From Bacteroidia bacterium (GTDB lineage Bacteria > Bacteroidota > Bacteroidia > DATLTG01), in NCBI GenBank assembly GCA_039924845.1, contig JBDTAC010000030.1, forward strand, positions 1 through 46,421: a stretch of DNA of 46,421 nt, given 5' to 3'. Position 1 is the stretch's first letter. Each line of letters opens with the position of its first letter. This document shows, one piece after another, positions 15,745-23,822 of the stretch. The position numbers and the translations under genes were made by a program. The notes beneath the pieces were generated by a model. It was not told the origin of the DNA and did no database searches. It was given only the letters and a program-made list of their open reading frames with translations.

Positions 15745-16800
15745 TCAAGATTTTTCCGCGCCAAATAAATTTATTTTTTGCCACAATTTACTTTTTCTTT
15801 CTGTAAAAAAGACTTCTGCAATCAGCAATAAAAGTGCAGCAGCAATAAAATATTGGAAGCGATCTTCGTAATCATTATACAAACTGCTTTCAAACGTTTT
15901 TTTACCTAATTTTTTGATGGAAGTAAGGATCGTATTTAAACCAACATCCGCGTTAGAAGCTCTCACAAATGTTCCGTTTCCGGCAGCCGCAATTTCTTCC
16001 AATGCTTGTTGATCCAGTTTAGTAATAACAGTATTGCCGCTTTGATCTTTCATAAAATCTACTTGTCCGGAACCTGAAATTTGCTTTAAAGGAATCGGTG
16101 CACCTTGTTCCGTTCCCATACCAATGGTATTAATCATAATTCCTTTTTTCGCAGCATTTTGAGCAGCTACTACCGCATCGTCTTCGTGATTTTCTCCATC
16201 CGTAATTAAAATAATTGCTTTGTTGTGATCTGAATTTTGGTCGCTTTTGCCAAATGATTCGGCGGCTAAATCAATGGCTGCACCAATCGCCGTTCCCTGA
16301 ACAGGAACCATGTCCGTATTGATGGTTCCCAAAAATAATTTTGCAGCCGCATAATCTGTTGTAATCGGTAATTGCACGTAGGCTTCACCAGCAAAAACAA
16401 CAATTCCGATGCGGTCGCCATTCAAATTATCAATTAGTTTTTCGATGGCTTGTTTGGCCTTTTCTAAACGACTCGGATAAATATCTTGCGCATTCATACT
16501 GTTCGAAACATCTAATGCAATTATAATATCTGAACCTTGGCGTTTCATTTCTTTTAATCCCGAACCCACTTGCGGATCCACGATTCCTGCAATTAAAAAA
16601 GAAAATCCGAGTACCACAAAAATAAATTTCATACGCGCCTTATTTTTTGAAACATCGGGCGCTAATTGTTGTATCAAGGCACTTTCAGCAAAACGCTTCA
16701 ACGCATTTTTTCTCCAGCGAAGCATCCATAGATAAACTAAAATAATCAGCGGAATGGCTGCAAAAGCGTATAAATAAATAGGATTTCCTAATCGAAACAT
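15745..16800 (-). CDS. batB: BatB-like VWA domain membrane protein
   Basis: A 351-residue inner-membrane protein: two N-terminal helices (about 9-27 and 58-78), a von Willebrand A domain (about 92-280) and one C-terminal helix (about 313-332). The metal-ion-dependent adhesion site is complete: DVSNSM, the conserved Thr in GTAIGAA, and the Asp in LITDGENHEDD. It is closely similar in plan to batA next door and probably arose from it by duplication. In this system the VWA proteins are thought to be assembled or remodelled by the MoxR ATPase encoded at the head of the operon. Confidence 0.9.
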   Translation of the reverse strand: MFRLGNPIYLYAFAAIPLIILVYLWMLRWRKNALKRFAESALIQQLAPDVSKNKARMKFIFVVLGFSFLIAGIVDPQVGSGLKEMKRQGSDIIIALDVSNSMNAQDIYPSRLEKAKQAIEKLIDNLNGDRIGIVVFAGEAYVQLPITTDYAAAKLFLGTINTDMVPVQGTAIGAAIDLAAESFGKSDQNSDHNKAIILITDGENHEDDAVVAAQNAAKKGIMINTIGMGTEQGAPIPLKQISGSGQVDFMKDQSGNTVITKLDQQALEEIAAAGNGTFVRASNADVGLNTILTSIKKLGKKTFESSLYNDYEDRFQYFIAAALLLLIAEVFFTERKSKLWQKINLFGAEKS

Positions 16801-16809
16801 TTTTTTTAT

Positions 16810-17820
16810 TTATGGAATACGTTTGAAAAAAATATTTTTTAAAAGCAATTCTAACAACAATAATATCGCAGCCAAACCTGCAAAAGGTAGAAAACATTCT
16901 TCTTTATTAGTGAAATCTTTTTCTTCGATGCGTGATTTTTCCATCTTATCAATTTCTCCGTAAATATTTTTTAATTTTTCATTATCGGTTGCTCTAAAAT
17001 ATTTTCCGCCAGTCATGACAGCAATTTTACTGAGTAAATCTTCGTCAATCTGCACATCTTGATAGGCGTATTGATACTGTCCATTTGGCAACATAGCAAC
17101 GGGTGTTAGTGCTTTTCCTTCTGTTCCGATTCCGATAGTATAAACACGCACTCCAAATGTTTTGGCAATTTCTGCCGCAGTAAGTGGTGCAATGGCGCCC
17201 ATATTGTTTACGCCATCCGTCAATAAAATAATGACTTTACTTTTCGAATTGTCGTCTTTGATACGATTCACCGCTGTTGCCAAACCCATACCAATGGCGG
17301 TTCCGTCGTCAATCATTCCTGTTTTTACAGATGAAAATAAATTTTTAATAACCGCATGATCTGTGGTAAGCGGACAGAGCGTAAAACTTTCTCCGCTAAA
17401 AATAACCAAGCCTATTTTATCATTCGGGCGACTGTCAATAAAATTCATCGCAATGGATTTAGAAGCTTCGATTCGACTTGGTTTAAAATCTTGCGAAAGC
17501 ATACTTCCAGAAATGTCCATCGCAATCACAATGTCAATTCCTTTTGTTGTAATGTTTTTATAACTCGAACTTGATTGAGGACGTGCCAATGCTACAATTA
17601 ACAAGGAAATAACAAAAATTCTCAGCACAAATAAAACATGACGGAAAGGTTGTTTTAAACTTTTTTTAATACCTGAAAATCCATCAAACGAAGAAATTTG
17701 AAGTTCAGCTTCTTGCGTTTTATTTTTCCAGATATACCATGCAATCATAATCGGAAAGATTGTAAACAGCCAGAAAAATTCAGGGCTTGCAAAAGATATG
17801 TCGTTAAAAAAATCCAACAT
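16810..17820 (-). CDS. batA: BatA-like VWA domain membrane protein
   Basis: A 336-residue VWA protein with two N-terminal membrane helices (about 14-31 and 62-82), a VWA domain (about 95-285) and a C-terminal helix (about 312-328). The MIDAS motif DISGSM begins at residue 102, with DDGTAIGMG and LLTDGVNNMG supplying the other ligands. Its ATG overlaps the stop of the upstream BatD-like gene by one base (TAATG), so translation is coupled. A palindrome copy overlaps the C-terminal codons (about 16826-16838, encoding LKNIFF). Confidence 0.9.
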   Translation of the reverse strand: MLDFFNDISFASPEFFWLFTIFPIMIAWYIWKNKTQEAELQISSFDGFSGIKKSLKQPFRHVLFVLRIFVISLLIVALARPQSSSSYKNITTKGIDIVIAMDISGSMLSQDFKPSRIEASKSIAMNFIDSRPNDKIGLVIFSGESFTLCPLTTDHAVIKNLFSSVKTGMIDDGTAIGMGLATAVNRIKDDNSKSKVIILLTDGVNNMGAIAPLTAAEIAKTFGVRVYTIGIGTEGKALTPVAMLPNGQYQYAYQDVQIDEDLLSKIAVMTGGKYFRATDNEKLKNIYGEIDKMEKSRIEEKDFTNKEECFLPFAGLAAILLLLELLLKNIFFKRIP

Positions 17821-18842
17821 TATTGATTACTATTTGTAGTGTTATTTGTTTCGTTTTCGGATGTTGGTTCTACCTTTTGTTCTTCCAAAATAGTAGCGCG
17901 CACAAATTCAAAAGCTTGCGTCATACTTTGTTCGTTCTCATTTTCGATAGGTTGTTCTTTGGCAAATTTTACCAAATCCGCCAAGCGTAAAAGTTGTTTT
18001 AATTTCGTTTTGTCGGCAGATTGAATTTCGACATTGTTACGCAAATTGTAAATAATTTCATCTGTTGTTTGTTCTTGCGCATTCACATTAAAACGATTGT
18101 TGATGTATTCACGAATCGTATCGGAAATACTGCTGTAATAGAGTTTTAAATTACCTTGCTGCCAAATTTTTTCCTGCTTAATTTTTTCTAATTGTTCGAT
18201 GGCAATAAGGTGTGGTGGAATTTTCGGTTTTGGTTTTTCGATTACAATAGGTTTCTTTTTTAAGGAACGTTTTATCAACCAAATAAGGAGAATAATAATT
18301 GCAAGTGCAACGACGCCATAAATTAGATATGGAATAATCTCTTTGATGTTGAAAGGCACGCTCATCGGCGCTTTGATGTCTTTTATCGCTTTTGTAGTAT
18401 CTACAGGAACGGTTTCTACTTGTAATAATAATGCTTCTGTTTGTTGAATGTTAGAAGTATCGCCGTTGATGATAAATTTAAAAGGTGGAATGGCGTAATA
18501 ACCGGAATCAAAAGAAGTAATGGTAAGTGTTTCTCTTTGTATAAACCCGTATGGATCGCTGCTATCCGGAATAATGGTATCTATTTTACTTTTACGAACA
18601 ACTTGTACTTTGCCAGTAAGAGTATCGCCTACTTGCGGGAAAGTAATTTTTACTTTCCCTTTGTCTAAGCGGTAATTAACGGATAATTGAAGTTGTGTTT
18701 GCTCTCCAATTTTAATGACGTTGCTATCCAATTTCGCGGAAACGCTTACGTTTTGTGCCAATAACGCAGCAGAAAAAATAAGTGCACAACACAATGTAAA
18801 CAGTGCTTTTCCTCTTTTGAAAATTATTTTTTCGAACCTCAT
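17820..18842 (-). CDS. BatD-like membrane protein of the Bat operon
   Basis: A 340-residue protein: signal peptide (about 1-30, ending LLAQ), a beta-rich periplasmic domain starting VSVSAKLDSNVIKIGEQTQLQLSV (about 31-150), one membrane helix (about 170-190) and a basic cytoplasmic tail (about 195-315) resembling the tail of BatD, with YYSSISDTIREYINNRF. It looks like a shortened BatD relative, placed where Bacteroidota operons usually carry a small hypothetical between the DUF58 gene and batA. The last 20 residues are Asn/Thr/Glu-rich and unstructured. It probably helps assemble the MoxR/VWA complex; this is inference from position. Confidence 0.75.
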   Translation of the reverse strand: MRFEKIIFKRGKALFTLCCALIFSAALLAQNVSVSAKLDSNVIKIGEQTQLQLSVNYRLDKGKVKITFPQVGDTLTGKVQVVRKSKIDTIIPDSSDPYGFIQRETLTITSFDSGYYAIPPFKFIINGDTSNIQQTEALLLQVETVPVDTTKAIKDIKAPMSVPFNIKEIIPYLIYGVVALAIIILLIWLIKRSLKKKPIVIEKPKPKIPPHLIAIEQLEKIKQEKIWQQGNLKLYYSSISDTIREYINNRFNVNAQEQTTDEIIYNLRNNVEIQSADKTKLKQLLRLADLVKFAKEQPIENENEQSMTQAFEFVRATILEEQKVEPTSENETNNTTNSNQ

Positions 18843-18843
18843 T

Positions 18844-19713
18844 TTATTTATTTCTTTTCTTAAACAGATTCGTCAATGGTTTGATATATGGTTCTGAAGT
18901 ATTGATATGAGCGGCATCTACGCCACTTTTGTTAAATATTTCTTTCAGATAGATTTCTTTTTTTCGCGCATTTGCGGCGTAATTGTCTCGCACATTTTTA
19001 TCTGAAGTATTTATCCATGCAAGTGCGCCACTTTCTGCATCTATCATTTTTACCAACCCAACATCCGGCAATTCATTTTCGCGATGGTCGTAAATTCGTA
19101 AAGCCACTAAGTCGTGCTTTTTATTGGCAATCTTTAAAGCATCTGAAAAATGAGTTCCAATAAAATCAGAAATCACAAAAGCAATACTTCGTTTTTTAAT
19201 AACATTGTTGAGATAACGCAAAGCCAATTCAATGTCAGTTCCTTTGTGTTCGGGTTTAAAATTAACGAGTTCACGGATGATGCGCAGAATATGTCCGCGA
19301 CCCTTTTTGGGCGGAATGAATTTTTCAATGACATCGCTGAAAAAAATAATTCCGATTTTATCATTGTTCTGAATCGCTGAAAAGGCAAGCACAGCACATA
19401 ATTCCGTAATCAATTCTTGTTTCAATTGTTTCTGTGAACCAAATTGTCCAGAAGCGCTTACATCCACAACCAACATTACAGTGAGTTCACGTTCTTCTTC
19501 AAAAATTTTCACAAACGTATGGTTGAAGCGCGCAGTTACATTCCAATCGATGGCACGAATGTCGTCGCCCGGCTGGTATTCGCGTACTTCACTAAAAGCC
19601 ATTCCGCGCCCTTTAAAAGCACTGTGGTATTCTCCAGAAAAAATCTGGTTGGAAAGACCACGTGTTTTAATTTCAATCTTCCTGACTTTCTTTAATAATT
19701 CACTCGTTTCCAT
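18844..19713 (-). CDS. DUF58 domain protein
   Basis: A 289-residue cytoplasmic protein of the DUF58 family, which is almost always found next to a MoxR ATPase. The family signature EVREYQPGDDIRAIDWNVTA is at about residues 42-61. A VWA-like fold follows with DVSAS (about 89-93) and IIFFSD. No membrane segment is present. It lies about 50 bases after moxR, with a copy of the dispersed palindrome in the gap, and one base before the next gene. DUF58 proteins are considered substrates or adaptors of MoxR; no enzymatic activity is established. Confidence 0.88.
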   Translation of the reverse strand: METSELLKKVRKIEIKTRGLSNQIFSGEYHSAFKGRGMAFSEVREYQPGDDIRAIDWNVTARFNHTFVKIFEEERELTVMLVVDVSASGQFGSQKQLKQELITELCAVLAFSAIQNNDKIGIIFFSDVIEKFIPPKKGRGHILRIIRELVNFKPEHKGTDIELALRYLNNVIKKRSIAFVISDFIGTHFSDALKIANKKHDLVALRIYDHRENELPDVGLVKMIDAESGALAWINTSDKNVRDNYAANARKKEIYLKEIFNKSGVDAAHINTSEPYIKPLTNLFKKRNK

Positions 19714-19733
19714 GAACGTTATTTTGATGCTTC

Positions 19734-19749
19734 GAAAAATTATTTTTTC
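19734..19749. repeat. Dispersed AT palindrome between moxR and DUF58 genes
   Basis: GAAAAATTATTTTTTC in the short gap within the operon. Flanking bases (TTC before, AAA after) match the preferred flanks of other copies. It lies inside a transcription unit, so it is unlikely to be a full terminator. Confidence 0.7.
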
Positions 19750-19766
19750 AAACCGAAAACTATTTT

Positions 19767-20753
19767 TTACGGAACTTCAATTGTATTTAAAATCTCATTA
19801 ATGATATTTTCAGAAGTAATATTTTCTGCTTCTGCTTCGTAGGTTAAACCAATACGGTGGCGCAATACATCCTGACAAATAGCACGTACATCTTCTGGGA
19901 TTACATAACCTCTGCGTTTAATAAATGCGTAGGCTTTTGAAGCAAGTGCCAAATTAATACTTGCTCTCGGCGAGCCACCAAAATTAATGAGTCCGGCAAA
20001 TTTATCCAATTTGTATTCTTTCGGATAACGCGTTGCAAAAACAATGTCCACAATGTATTTTTCAATTTTTTCATCCATGTAAACATCTCTCACCACATTT
20101 CTCGCGGATAAAATATCTTCCGGTTTCAACACACAATTTGGTGTTGGGAAACTGCCTGAAATATTTTGACGAACAATTTTTCGCTCTTCTTCTTTATTCG
20201 GATAACCAATCACCACTTTCATCATAAAACGATCTACTTGCGCTTCCGGCAATGGATACGTTCCTTCTTGTTCTACTGGATTTTGAGTAGCGAGTACCAG
20301 AAATGGTTCAGGTAATTTGAAGGTTTGATCGCCAATGGTTACTTGTCGTTCTTGCATGGCTTCGAGGAGCGCGCTTTGCACTTTTGCCGGCGCACGATTG
20401 ATCTCATCCGCTAAAATGAAATTGGAAAAAAGAGGTCCTTTACGCACGGTAAATTCTTCTTTCTTCTGATTGTAAATCATCGTTCCAACCAAATCCGCAG
20501 GCAATAAGTCCGGCGTAAATTGGATACGACTAAAATCTGCTTTAATCGTAGAAGCCAATGATTTGATGGCAAGTGTTTTCGCCAATCCCGGCACACCTTC
20601 TAATAATATATGTCCGTTAGAAAGCAACCCAATTAGTAAACGTTCGACCATGTATTTTTGGCCCACAATTACCTTGTCCATTTCCATCGTGAGCAAGTCT
20701 ACAAAAGCACTTTCTTTTTGTATGCGCTCGTTTAATTCTTTGATGTCAGTCAT
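19767..20753 (-). CDS. MoxR-family AAA+ ATPase
   Basis: About 328 residues of the MoxR AAA+ family. The Walker A motif GVPGLAKT has the Ala typical of MoxR, the Walker B is FILADEINRAPAKVQSALLEAM, sensor 1 is VLATQNPVEQEGTYPLPEAQ with the DRF arginine-finger region, and the C-terminal lid has GGSPRASINLALASKAYAFI. It heads the Bat operon and is thought to act as a chaperone for the VWA proteins. The frame is open up to 20807, but the -7 box at 20778-20785 would place the transcript start downstream of that codon, and family similarity begins at MTDIKELNERIQ, so I place the start at 20753. Confidence 0.9.
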   Translation of the reverse strand: MTDIKELNERIQKESAFVDLLTMEMDKVIVGQKYMVERLLIGLLSNGHILLEGVPGLAKTLAIKSLASTIKADFSRIQFTPDLLPADLVGTMIYNQKKEEFTVRKGPLFSNFILADEINRAPAKVQSALLEAMQERQVTIGDQTFKLPEPFLVLATQNPVEQEGTYPLPEAQVDRFMMKVVIGYPNKEEERKIVRQNISGSFPTPNCVLKPEDILSARNVVRDVYMDEKIEKYIVDIVFATRYPKEYKLDKFAGLINFGGSPRASINLALASKAYAFIKRRGYVIPEDVRAICQDVLRHRIGLTYEAEAENITSENIINEILNTIEVP

Positions 20754-20777
20754 GTTAAATAAGTTTTTATTGGACAG

Positions 20778-20785
20778 CAAAAATA
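20778..20785 (-). promoter_or_regulatory. Candidate -7 promoter box of the Bat operon
   Basis: On the minus strand this reads TATTTTTG, a perfect TAnnTTTG match. No clear TTG is visible at the -33 position. It lies 25 bases before the preferred moxR start. Confidence 0.4.
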
Positions 20786-20871
20786 ATTTATAATCCATAC
20801 ACAGCACAGCATTGCTTGTTAAAAAATGTTAAGTAGAATGCTGTTAGGAGGAAAGGAAAAAAAGGAGCCCG

Positions 20872-20886
20872 GAAAAATAATTTTTC
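20872..20886. repeat. Dispersed AT palindrome near the clpB terminator
   Basis: GAAAAATAATTTTTC, about 20 bases from the clpB terminator (20906-20947), whose own apex is another copy. The 78-base stretch 20870-20947 therefore holds two copies in the gap between the end of clpB and the start of moxR. Confidence 0.75.
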
Positions 20887-20905
20887 AAATACATTTTGGA
20901 AGCTT

Positions 20906-20947
20906 AAAAAGGGGTCTCGAAAAAATAATTTTTCGAGACCCCTTTTT
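20906..20947 (-). terminator. clpB: Terminator of clpB with AT-palindrome apex
   Basis: 19-base-pair arms (20906-20924 with 20929-20947) around a four-base loop. The clamp GGGGTCTCG/CGAGACCCC is flanked by five A and five T, so reading on the minus strand it ends in a U run 15 bases after the clpB stop. The apex is the dispersed palindrome. Confidence 0.9.
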
Positions 20948-20962
20948 ATTATTAATCATCAA

Positions 20963-23590
20963 TTATACTTTCGCTTTTTTCTTTTTATCTTCTTTAATCG
21001 GATTGCGAAAAACCAATTGTTTATTAAACATATCCAACACAATTTCAGAATCTTTGTGAATGGTTCCAGCTAAAATTTGTTTGGATAATTCGTTCAATAC
21101 TTGCTTTTGTAATACGCGTTTTATTGGACGAGCGCCAAATTGCGGATCGTAACCCAATTGCGAAATCCAATCAATTGCTTCGTCGGTGGCGGTAATTTTA
21201 ATTTGATTTTCCGCCAAGGTTTTTACAATATGTTGAAATTGAAGTTTCACAATTTGATGTACATCATCGCGCGTTAAAGGCGTAAACATAATGGTTTCAT
21301 CAATTCTGTTTAAAAACTCCGGACGAATTGTTTTTTTCAATAATTCAAACACTTCGCGTTTTGTTTTCGCCATTATTTCTTCGTGATTTCCGATTGTCAA
21401 TTTCTCAAAATTTTCCTGAATGAGATGCGAACCAATATTTGAAGTCATGATGATAATCGTGTTTTTAAAATTTACCACTCTGCCCTTATTATCGGTCAAA
21501 CGCCCATCGTCCAACACTTGCAGCAAAATATTAAACACATCTGGATGCGCTTTTTCAATTTCATCCAACAGCACAACACTGTATGGTTTTCTGCGAACGG
21601 CTTCTGTTAATTGTCCGCCTTCTTCGTACCCGACATATCCCGGAGGTGCGCCCACCAAGCGACTTACCGCGTGGCGCTCTTGATATTCGCTCATGTCAAT
21701 TCGCGTCATCGAGTTTTCATTGTTGAATAAAAAATCTGCCAAAGCCTTTGCTAATTCAGTCTTTCCAACGCCTGTTGTTCCTAAAAAAATGAAGGAACCT
21801 ATTGGACGTTTGTTATCTTGCAATCCAGCTCTGCTTCTGCGCACCGCATCTGCAATGGCTTCTATCGCTTCGTCTTGCCCAACCACACGTTGATGTAATT
21901 CTGTTTCCAAGTGTAATAATTTTTCTTTTTCACTTTGCAGCATCCTATTAACAGGTATTCCCGTCCAATTGGCGACAACGCTCGCAATGTCTTCGCTGTC
22001 TACTTCTTCTTTAATCATTTGCAAACCGTTAGTTTGCATCGCAATTAATTTTTTCTCGAAAACATTTAATCGTGCTTCTGCTTCTTTAATTCGTCCGTAA
22101 CGAATCTCTGCTACTTTTCCATAATCTCCGCTTCTTTCGGCTTGTTCCGCTTCAAATTTTAATTCTTCAATTTGTTGTTTTTCTTTTTGAATACCGTCCA
22201 CCACTTCTTTTTCACTTTTCCATTTTGCTCTTAAATCAGTTCGCTTATCGCTGAGTTCCGCAATTTCTTTGTTCAAGGAATCTAATTTTTGTTTGTCGTT
22301 TTCGCGTTTAATTCCTTCTCGCTCAATTTCCAACTGACGAATTTTCCGTTCTACTTCTTCCAATTCAATTGGCATGGAATTAATTTGCATTCTCAATTTC
22401 GAAGCCGCTTCGTCCATCAAGTCAATGGCTTTATCAGGAAGAAAACGATCGTTAATATAACGTTGAGAAAGTTCCACAGCCGAAATAATCGCTTCGTCTT
22501 TTATTCGAACTTTGTGATGCATTTCATATTTTTCCTTGATTCCACGGAGGATAGAGATGGCATCTTCCGCATTCGGTTCGTTCACCATTACTTTCTGAAA
22601 ACGTCTTTCCAACGCTTTGTCTTTCTCAAAATATTTTTGAAATTCGCTTAATGTAGTCGCACCAATTGCGCGCAATTCGCCACGCGCCAATGCCGGTTTT
22701 AAAATATTGGCAGCATCCATCGCGCCTTCTCCGCCGCCAGCACCAACCAATGTATGGATTTCATCAATAAATAAAATAATTTCTCCCTCTGCTGAAATCA
22801 CTTCCTTCACAACGGATTTCAAACGTTCTTCAAACTCACCCTTGTATTTTGCTCCGGCAATGAGCGCGCCCATATCCAAAGAAAAAATTTGTTTTGACTT
22901 TAAATTTTCAGGGACGTCTCCGTTAATGATACGATGCGCCAAACCTTCGGCAATAGCGGTTTTTCCGACACCCGGCTCCCCTACTAAAATGGGATTATTT
23001 TTTGTTCTGCGAGATAAAATTTGCAATACACGGCGGATTTCTTCGTCGCGTCCAATCACCGGATCTAACTTTCCATTTTTGGCTTGAGAATTTAAATTAA
23101 TCGCATATTTTCCAAGCGCATTGTAGTTTTCTTCCGCACTTTGACTTGTTACTTTTTCGCCTTTGCGAAGCTCTGTAATCGCCGCTTTTAAATCTTTTTC
23201 ATTGATGCCATTGTCTTTCATCAATTGCGAAACCACATCTTTTGTTACCAAAATTCCCAATAACAAATGCTCAATCGAAACATATTCATCTCCAAATTCT
23301 TTTAAAAATCCGGAAGCTTTTGCAATCGCTTGATTCGCATTGCCTGATAAATAAGGCTGTGTAGCCGAATTTTTCGGATAGCTTTCGATTATTTTATCCA
23401 ATGCCGCTTTAAATATGGGAGCATTTACGTTTAATTTTTTGAGGATAAACGGCGTTACGTTTTCGTCCACTTCCATAATACCTTTTAGTAAATGTCCGTT
23501 TTCAATGGCTTGATTTCCATTTATGGTTGCAAGTTGCGATGCTTGTTGCACGGCTTCTTGCGATTTTATAGTGAAATTATTTAAGTTCAT
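20963..23590 (-). CDS. clpB: ATP-dependent disaggregase ClpB
   Basis: An 875-residue Hsp100 disaggregase that rescues aggregated proteins with DnaK. In order: a Clp N-domain (about 1-145), first AAA+ module with Walker A GEPGVGKTA (about 202) and IHTLVGAGG, the middle coiled-coil domain (about 405-520) that distinguishes ClpB from ClpA/ClpC, and the second AAA+ module with GTTGVGKTE (about 605) and the Walker B VVLLDEIEKAH. A C-terminal D2-small domain ends in a Lys-rich tail. The length and the middle domain make ClpB secure. It is a single-gene unit with its own terminator. It is almost free of the dispersed palindrome. Confidence 0.96.
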   Translation of the reverse strand: MNLNNFTIKSQEAVQQASQLATINGNQAIENGHLLKGIMEVDENVTPFILKKLNVNAPIFKAALDKIIESYPKNSATQPYLSGNANQAIAKASGFLKEFGDEYVSIEHLLLGILVTKDVVSQLMKDNGINEKDLKAAITELRKGEKVTSQSAEENYNALGKYAINLNSQAKNGKLDPVIGRDEEIRRVLQILSRRTKNNPILVGEPGVGKTAIAEGLAHRIINGDVPENLKSKQIFSLDMGALIAGAKYKGEFEERLKSVVKEVISAEGEIILFIDEIHTLVGAGGGEGAMDAANILKPALARGELRAIGATTLSEFQKYFEKDKALERRFQKVMVNEPNAEDAISILRGIKEKYEMHHKVRIKDEAIISAVELSQRYINDRFLPDKAIDLMDEAASKLRMQINSMPIELEEVERKIRQLEIEREGIKRENDKQKLDSLNKEIAELSDKRTDLRAKWKSEKEVVDGIQKEKQQIEELKFEAEQAERSGDYGKVAEIRYGRIKEAEARLNVFEKKLIAMQTNGLQMIKEEVDSEDIASVVANWTGIPVNRMLQSEKEKLLHLETELHQRVVGQDEAIEAIADAVRRSRAGLQDNKRPIGSFIFLGTTGVGKTELAKALADFLFNNENSMTRIDMSEYQERHAVSRLVGAPPGYVGYEEGGQLTEAVRRKPYSVVLLDEIEKAHPDVFNILLQVLDDGRLTDNKGRVVNFKNTIIIMTSNIGSHLIQENFEKLTIGNHEEIMAKTKREVFELLKKTIRPEFLNRIDETIMFTPLTRDDVHQIVKLQFQHIVKTLAENQIKITATDEAIDWISQLGYDPQFGARPIKRVLQKQVLNELSKQILAGTIHKDSEIVLDMFNKQLVFRNPIKEDKKKKAKV

Positions 23591-23714
23591 ATTTTTCCGA
23601 TTTTAAAAATTATTGTACCGAAATACTTTGCTCAATTTACAAACCAATTCTTAAAAACAGGGAAAACAAGCAAAAATGGCGTGTTATTTACGTATTCAAT
23701 GACTTTCTGTCGTT

Positions 23715-23764
23715 GAAAAATAATTTTCCTGACTATTTATCAGGTGTTTGAAAAAATATTTTTG
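23715..23764. repeat. Paired AT palindromes flanking a small hairpin
   Basis: GAAAAATAATTTTC (23715-23728) and GAAAAAATATTTTTG (23750-23764) enclose the small hairpin CCTGA-7-TCAGG (23728-23744). The right copy overlaps the -33 box of the promoter of the next gene. This lies in the divergent region between clpB and the subtilase gene. Confidence 0.6.
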
Positions 23765-23790
23765 AGGAAGCTTCTTTTTTCTTACTTTTA
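23761..23790 (+). promoter_or_regulatory. Promoter of the T9SS subtilase gene
   Basis: TTTG at 23761-23764, an 18-base spacer, then TACTTTTA at 23783-23790. This is a full -33 box and a -7 box with one mismatch to TAnnTTTG. Predicted transcription start is near 23797, 26 bases before the ATG. Confidence 0.5.
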
Positions 23791-23822
23791 TTTGTCCGTT
23801 TTGGAATTTTAAAACAACTATC

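Noticed and set aside
22289-22651. 120-residue open frame opposite clpB
   Set aside because: Antisense to the conserved middle region of ClpB; the Phe/Asn/Ser-rich product is an artefact of Glu/Lys-rich codons on the other strand.
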